Assembly (NCBI GenBank): GCA_018895675.1
Contig: JAHIOG010000595.1
Location: 1 to 7,610, forward strand
DNA: 7,610 nucleotides
Reading direction: 5' to 3'
Origin: a bacterium
GTDB lineage: Bacteria; Fidelibacterota; UBA2242
Positions within the stretch are counted from its first letter, which is position 1. Every line of letters starts with the position of its first letter. Shown in pieces: positions 6,800-7,610 of this stretch. The notes beneath the pieces were generated by a model. The model was not told where the DNA came from and made no database searches. It saw only the letters and a program-made list of their open reading frames with translations. The position numbers and the translations under genes were made by a program.

Positions 6800-7585
6800 A
6801 TGAATAAAGTTAAGTGTTCAATTTTATTAATAATGGTTTTGGGATTAGCAGGCGTAAGCACCTGCGATTTGCCAACTCAACCCGGACCCATGCCTAAGAA
6901 GATCATTGATACCGAGTTTGAGCCGGGACTTAATGTTTTTGGTGTTTTACGGGCCGATGATATCCCGGGGAGTTCATTTATCCATGTGGAAAAAGCTGTG
7001 ACCACTGAAGAGATGTATGAAGGAGTTGATATCTTTATCACCGACGCATGGGTTCAGCTTACCGATTCTCTTACTGGATTTGAGTCGGTTTTTATATCAA
7101 GTCCGGATACAACTGAAGAAGGCTATTATTTTAACAGCGGCTTTAATCCGCAGCCGGGACAGCACTACTTCTTAGAAATTATATCGGGAGATTTCCCTGT
7201 TCTAAAGGGAGAAACCACAGTACCGGTCAAACCGGCTCTTGTGCCCCAAAGCTTATCAGTTACAGATAAAACCGTGCAGTTTGAGTTACTGCTGACTTCC
7301 GATACATACCAGTATAATATCTACCTGTTTTTTGATGGATATTATTTAGAAAAACAATTATCCAATGAGAGCGATGGAGCGAGGTTTATCAGGTTTGATT
7401 TTTCAAATAGGACAGAACAACCGACCGGTTTGGTTATAATCGGATACGACCGGAATTTATCTGTTTATTTGAATAGTTCACCATCATTTATACCACAGAC
7501 TTATCATGAAACTGTGCGAACGGTCGAGAATGGTTATGGCTGTTTCGGGTCTTTGGCAGTGACGCTCGTGTCATTATTTAATTGA
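6800..7585 (+). CDS. DUF4249-like lipoprotein, partner of the TonB receptor
   Basis: A 261-residue exported protein. Starting at ATG 6800 gives MNKVKC followed by a hydrophobic core (SILLIMVLGLAG) and the lipobox-like VSTC with Cys22. Thr at -1 is less usual than Gly, Ala or Ser, so lipidation is likely but not certain. The mature part follows the DUF4249 pattern: FEPGLNVFGVLRADD (40-54), a segment on variable ligand-like traits (DAWVQLTDS), GYYFNSGFNPQPGQHYFLEI (108-127) resembling the family's GxY..s...-PGxxYxLxV signature, ETTVPVKP (138-145), and a C-terminal NGYGCFGS like the family's NGxGxFG ending. The family is found mainly in Bacteroidota beside TonB-dependent receptors and has no established biochemical function; a surface-exposed role in substrate capture is inferred from that context. 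It is at the short end for the family. Only 25 nt follow the stop in this window, so the operon may continue. Confidence 0.8.
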   Translation: MNKVKCSILLIMVLGLAGVSTCDLPTQPGPMPKKIIDTEFEPGLNVFGVLRADDIPGSSFIHVEKAVTTEEMYEGVDIFITDAWVQLTDSLTGFESVFISSPDTTEEGYYFNSGFNPQPGQHYFLEIISGDFPVLKGETTVPVKPALVPQSLSVTDKTVQFELLLTSDTYQYNIYLFFDGYYLEKQLSNESDGARFIRFDFSNRTEQPTGLVIIGYDRNLSVYLNSSPSFIPQTYHETVRTVENGYGCFGSLAVTLVSLFN

Positions 7586-7610
7586 AATAGCTGCAGTTTT
7601 TTCGATAGAC

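Noticed and set aside
7557..7605. Terminator after the lipoprotein gene (weak TGAC/GTCA stem, CTGCAG, TTTTTT)
   Set aside because: The stem is only about 6 bp, lies within the coding end and is far from the T-run. CTGCAG alone cannot form a hairpin with a loop.

Overview
The window is a stretch of Gram-negative chromosome with every gene on the + strand. It reads like a member of the Fibrobacterota-Chlorobiota-Bacteroidota (FCB) group or a neighbouring lineage such as Marinimicrobia, Calditrichota or KSB1. Three things suggest this. There is a TonB-dependent receptor with an N-terminal carboxypeptidase-regulatory-like domain. A DUF4249-type lipoprotein gene follows it directly. Most genes have no clear Shine-Dalgarno sequence. 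The phylum is inferred from these features and not proven.

Layout: (1) 2-433, the 3' two thirds of a cyclodeaminase/cyclohydrolase-family gene of folate one-carbon metabolism, cut by the window edge. (2) 434-610, the only real intergenic gap. It holds a small element with imperfect inverted ends (9-bp CACGAAATA tandem repeats on the left, a diverged mirror copy on the right) around a fossil of the N-terminus of a GxxExxY-family (PDDEXK_3-like) gene. (3) 611-2452 mutL and 2462-3418 miaA, the widely conserved mismatch-repair/tRNA-modification pair. (4) 3443-7585, three envelope genes packed head to tail: an unrecognised exported protein, a TonB-dependent receptor that overlaps it by 4 nt (ATGA), and a DUF4249-like lipoprotein starting 7 nt after the receptor.

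From mutL to the window end the spacings are +9, +24, -4 and +7 nt, so all five genes could share one transcript started in the 434-610 gap. The first two are housekeeping genes. The last three look like one outer-membrane module: a receptor for an unknown ligand, a surface or periplasmic lipoprotein partner, and an exported protein of unknown role whose translation is probably coupled to the receptor. The points most worth a second look are the GxxExxY remnant that now forms the mutL leader, and the uncharacterised first gene of the envelope module.
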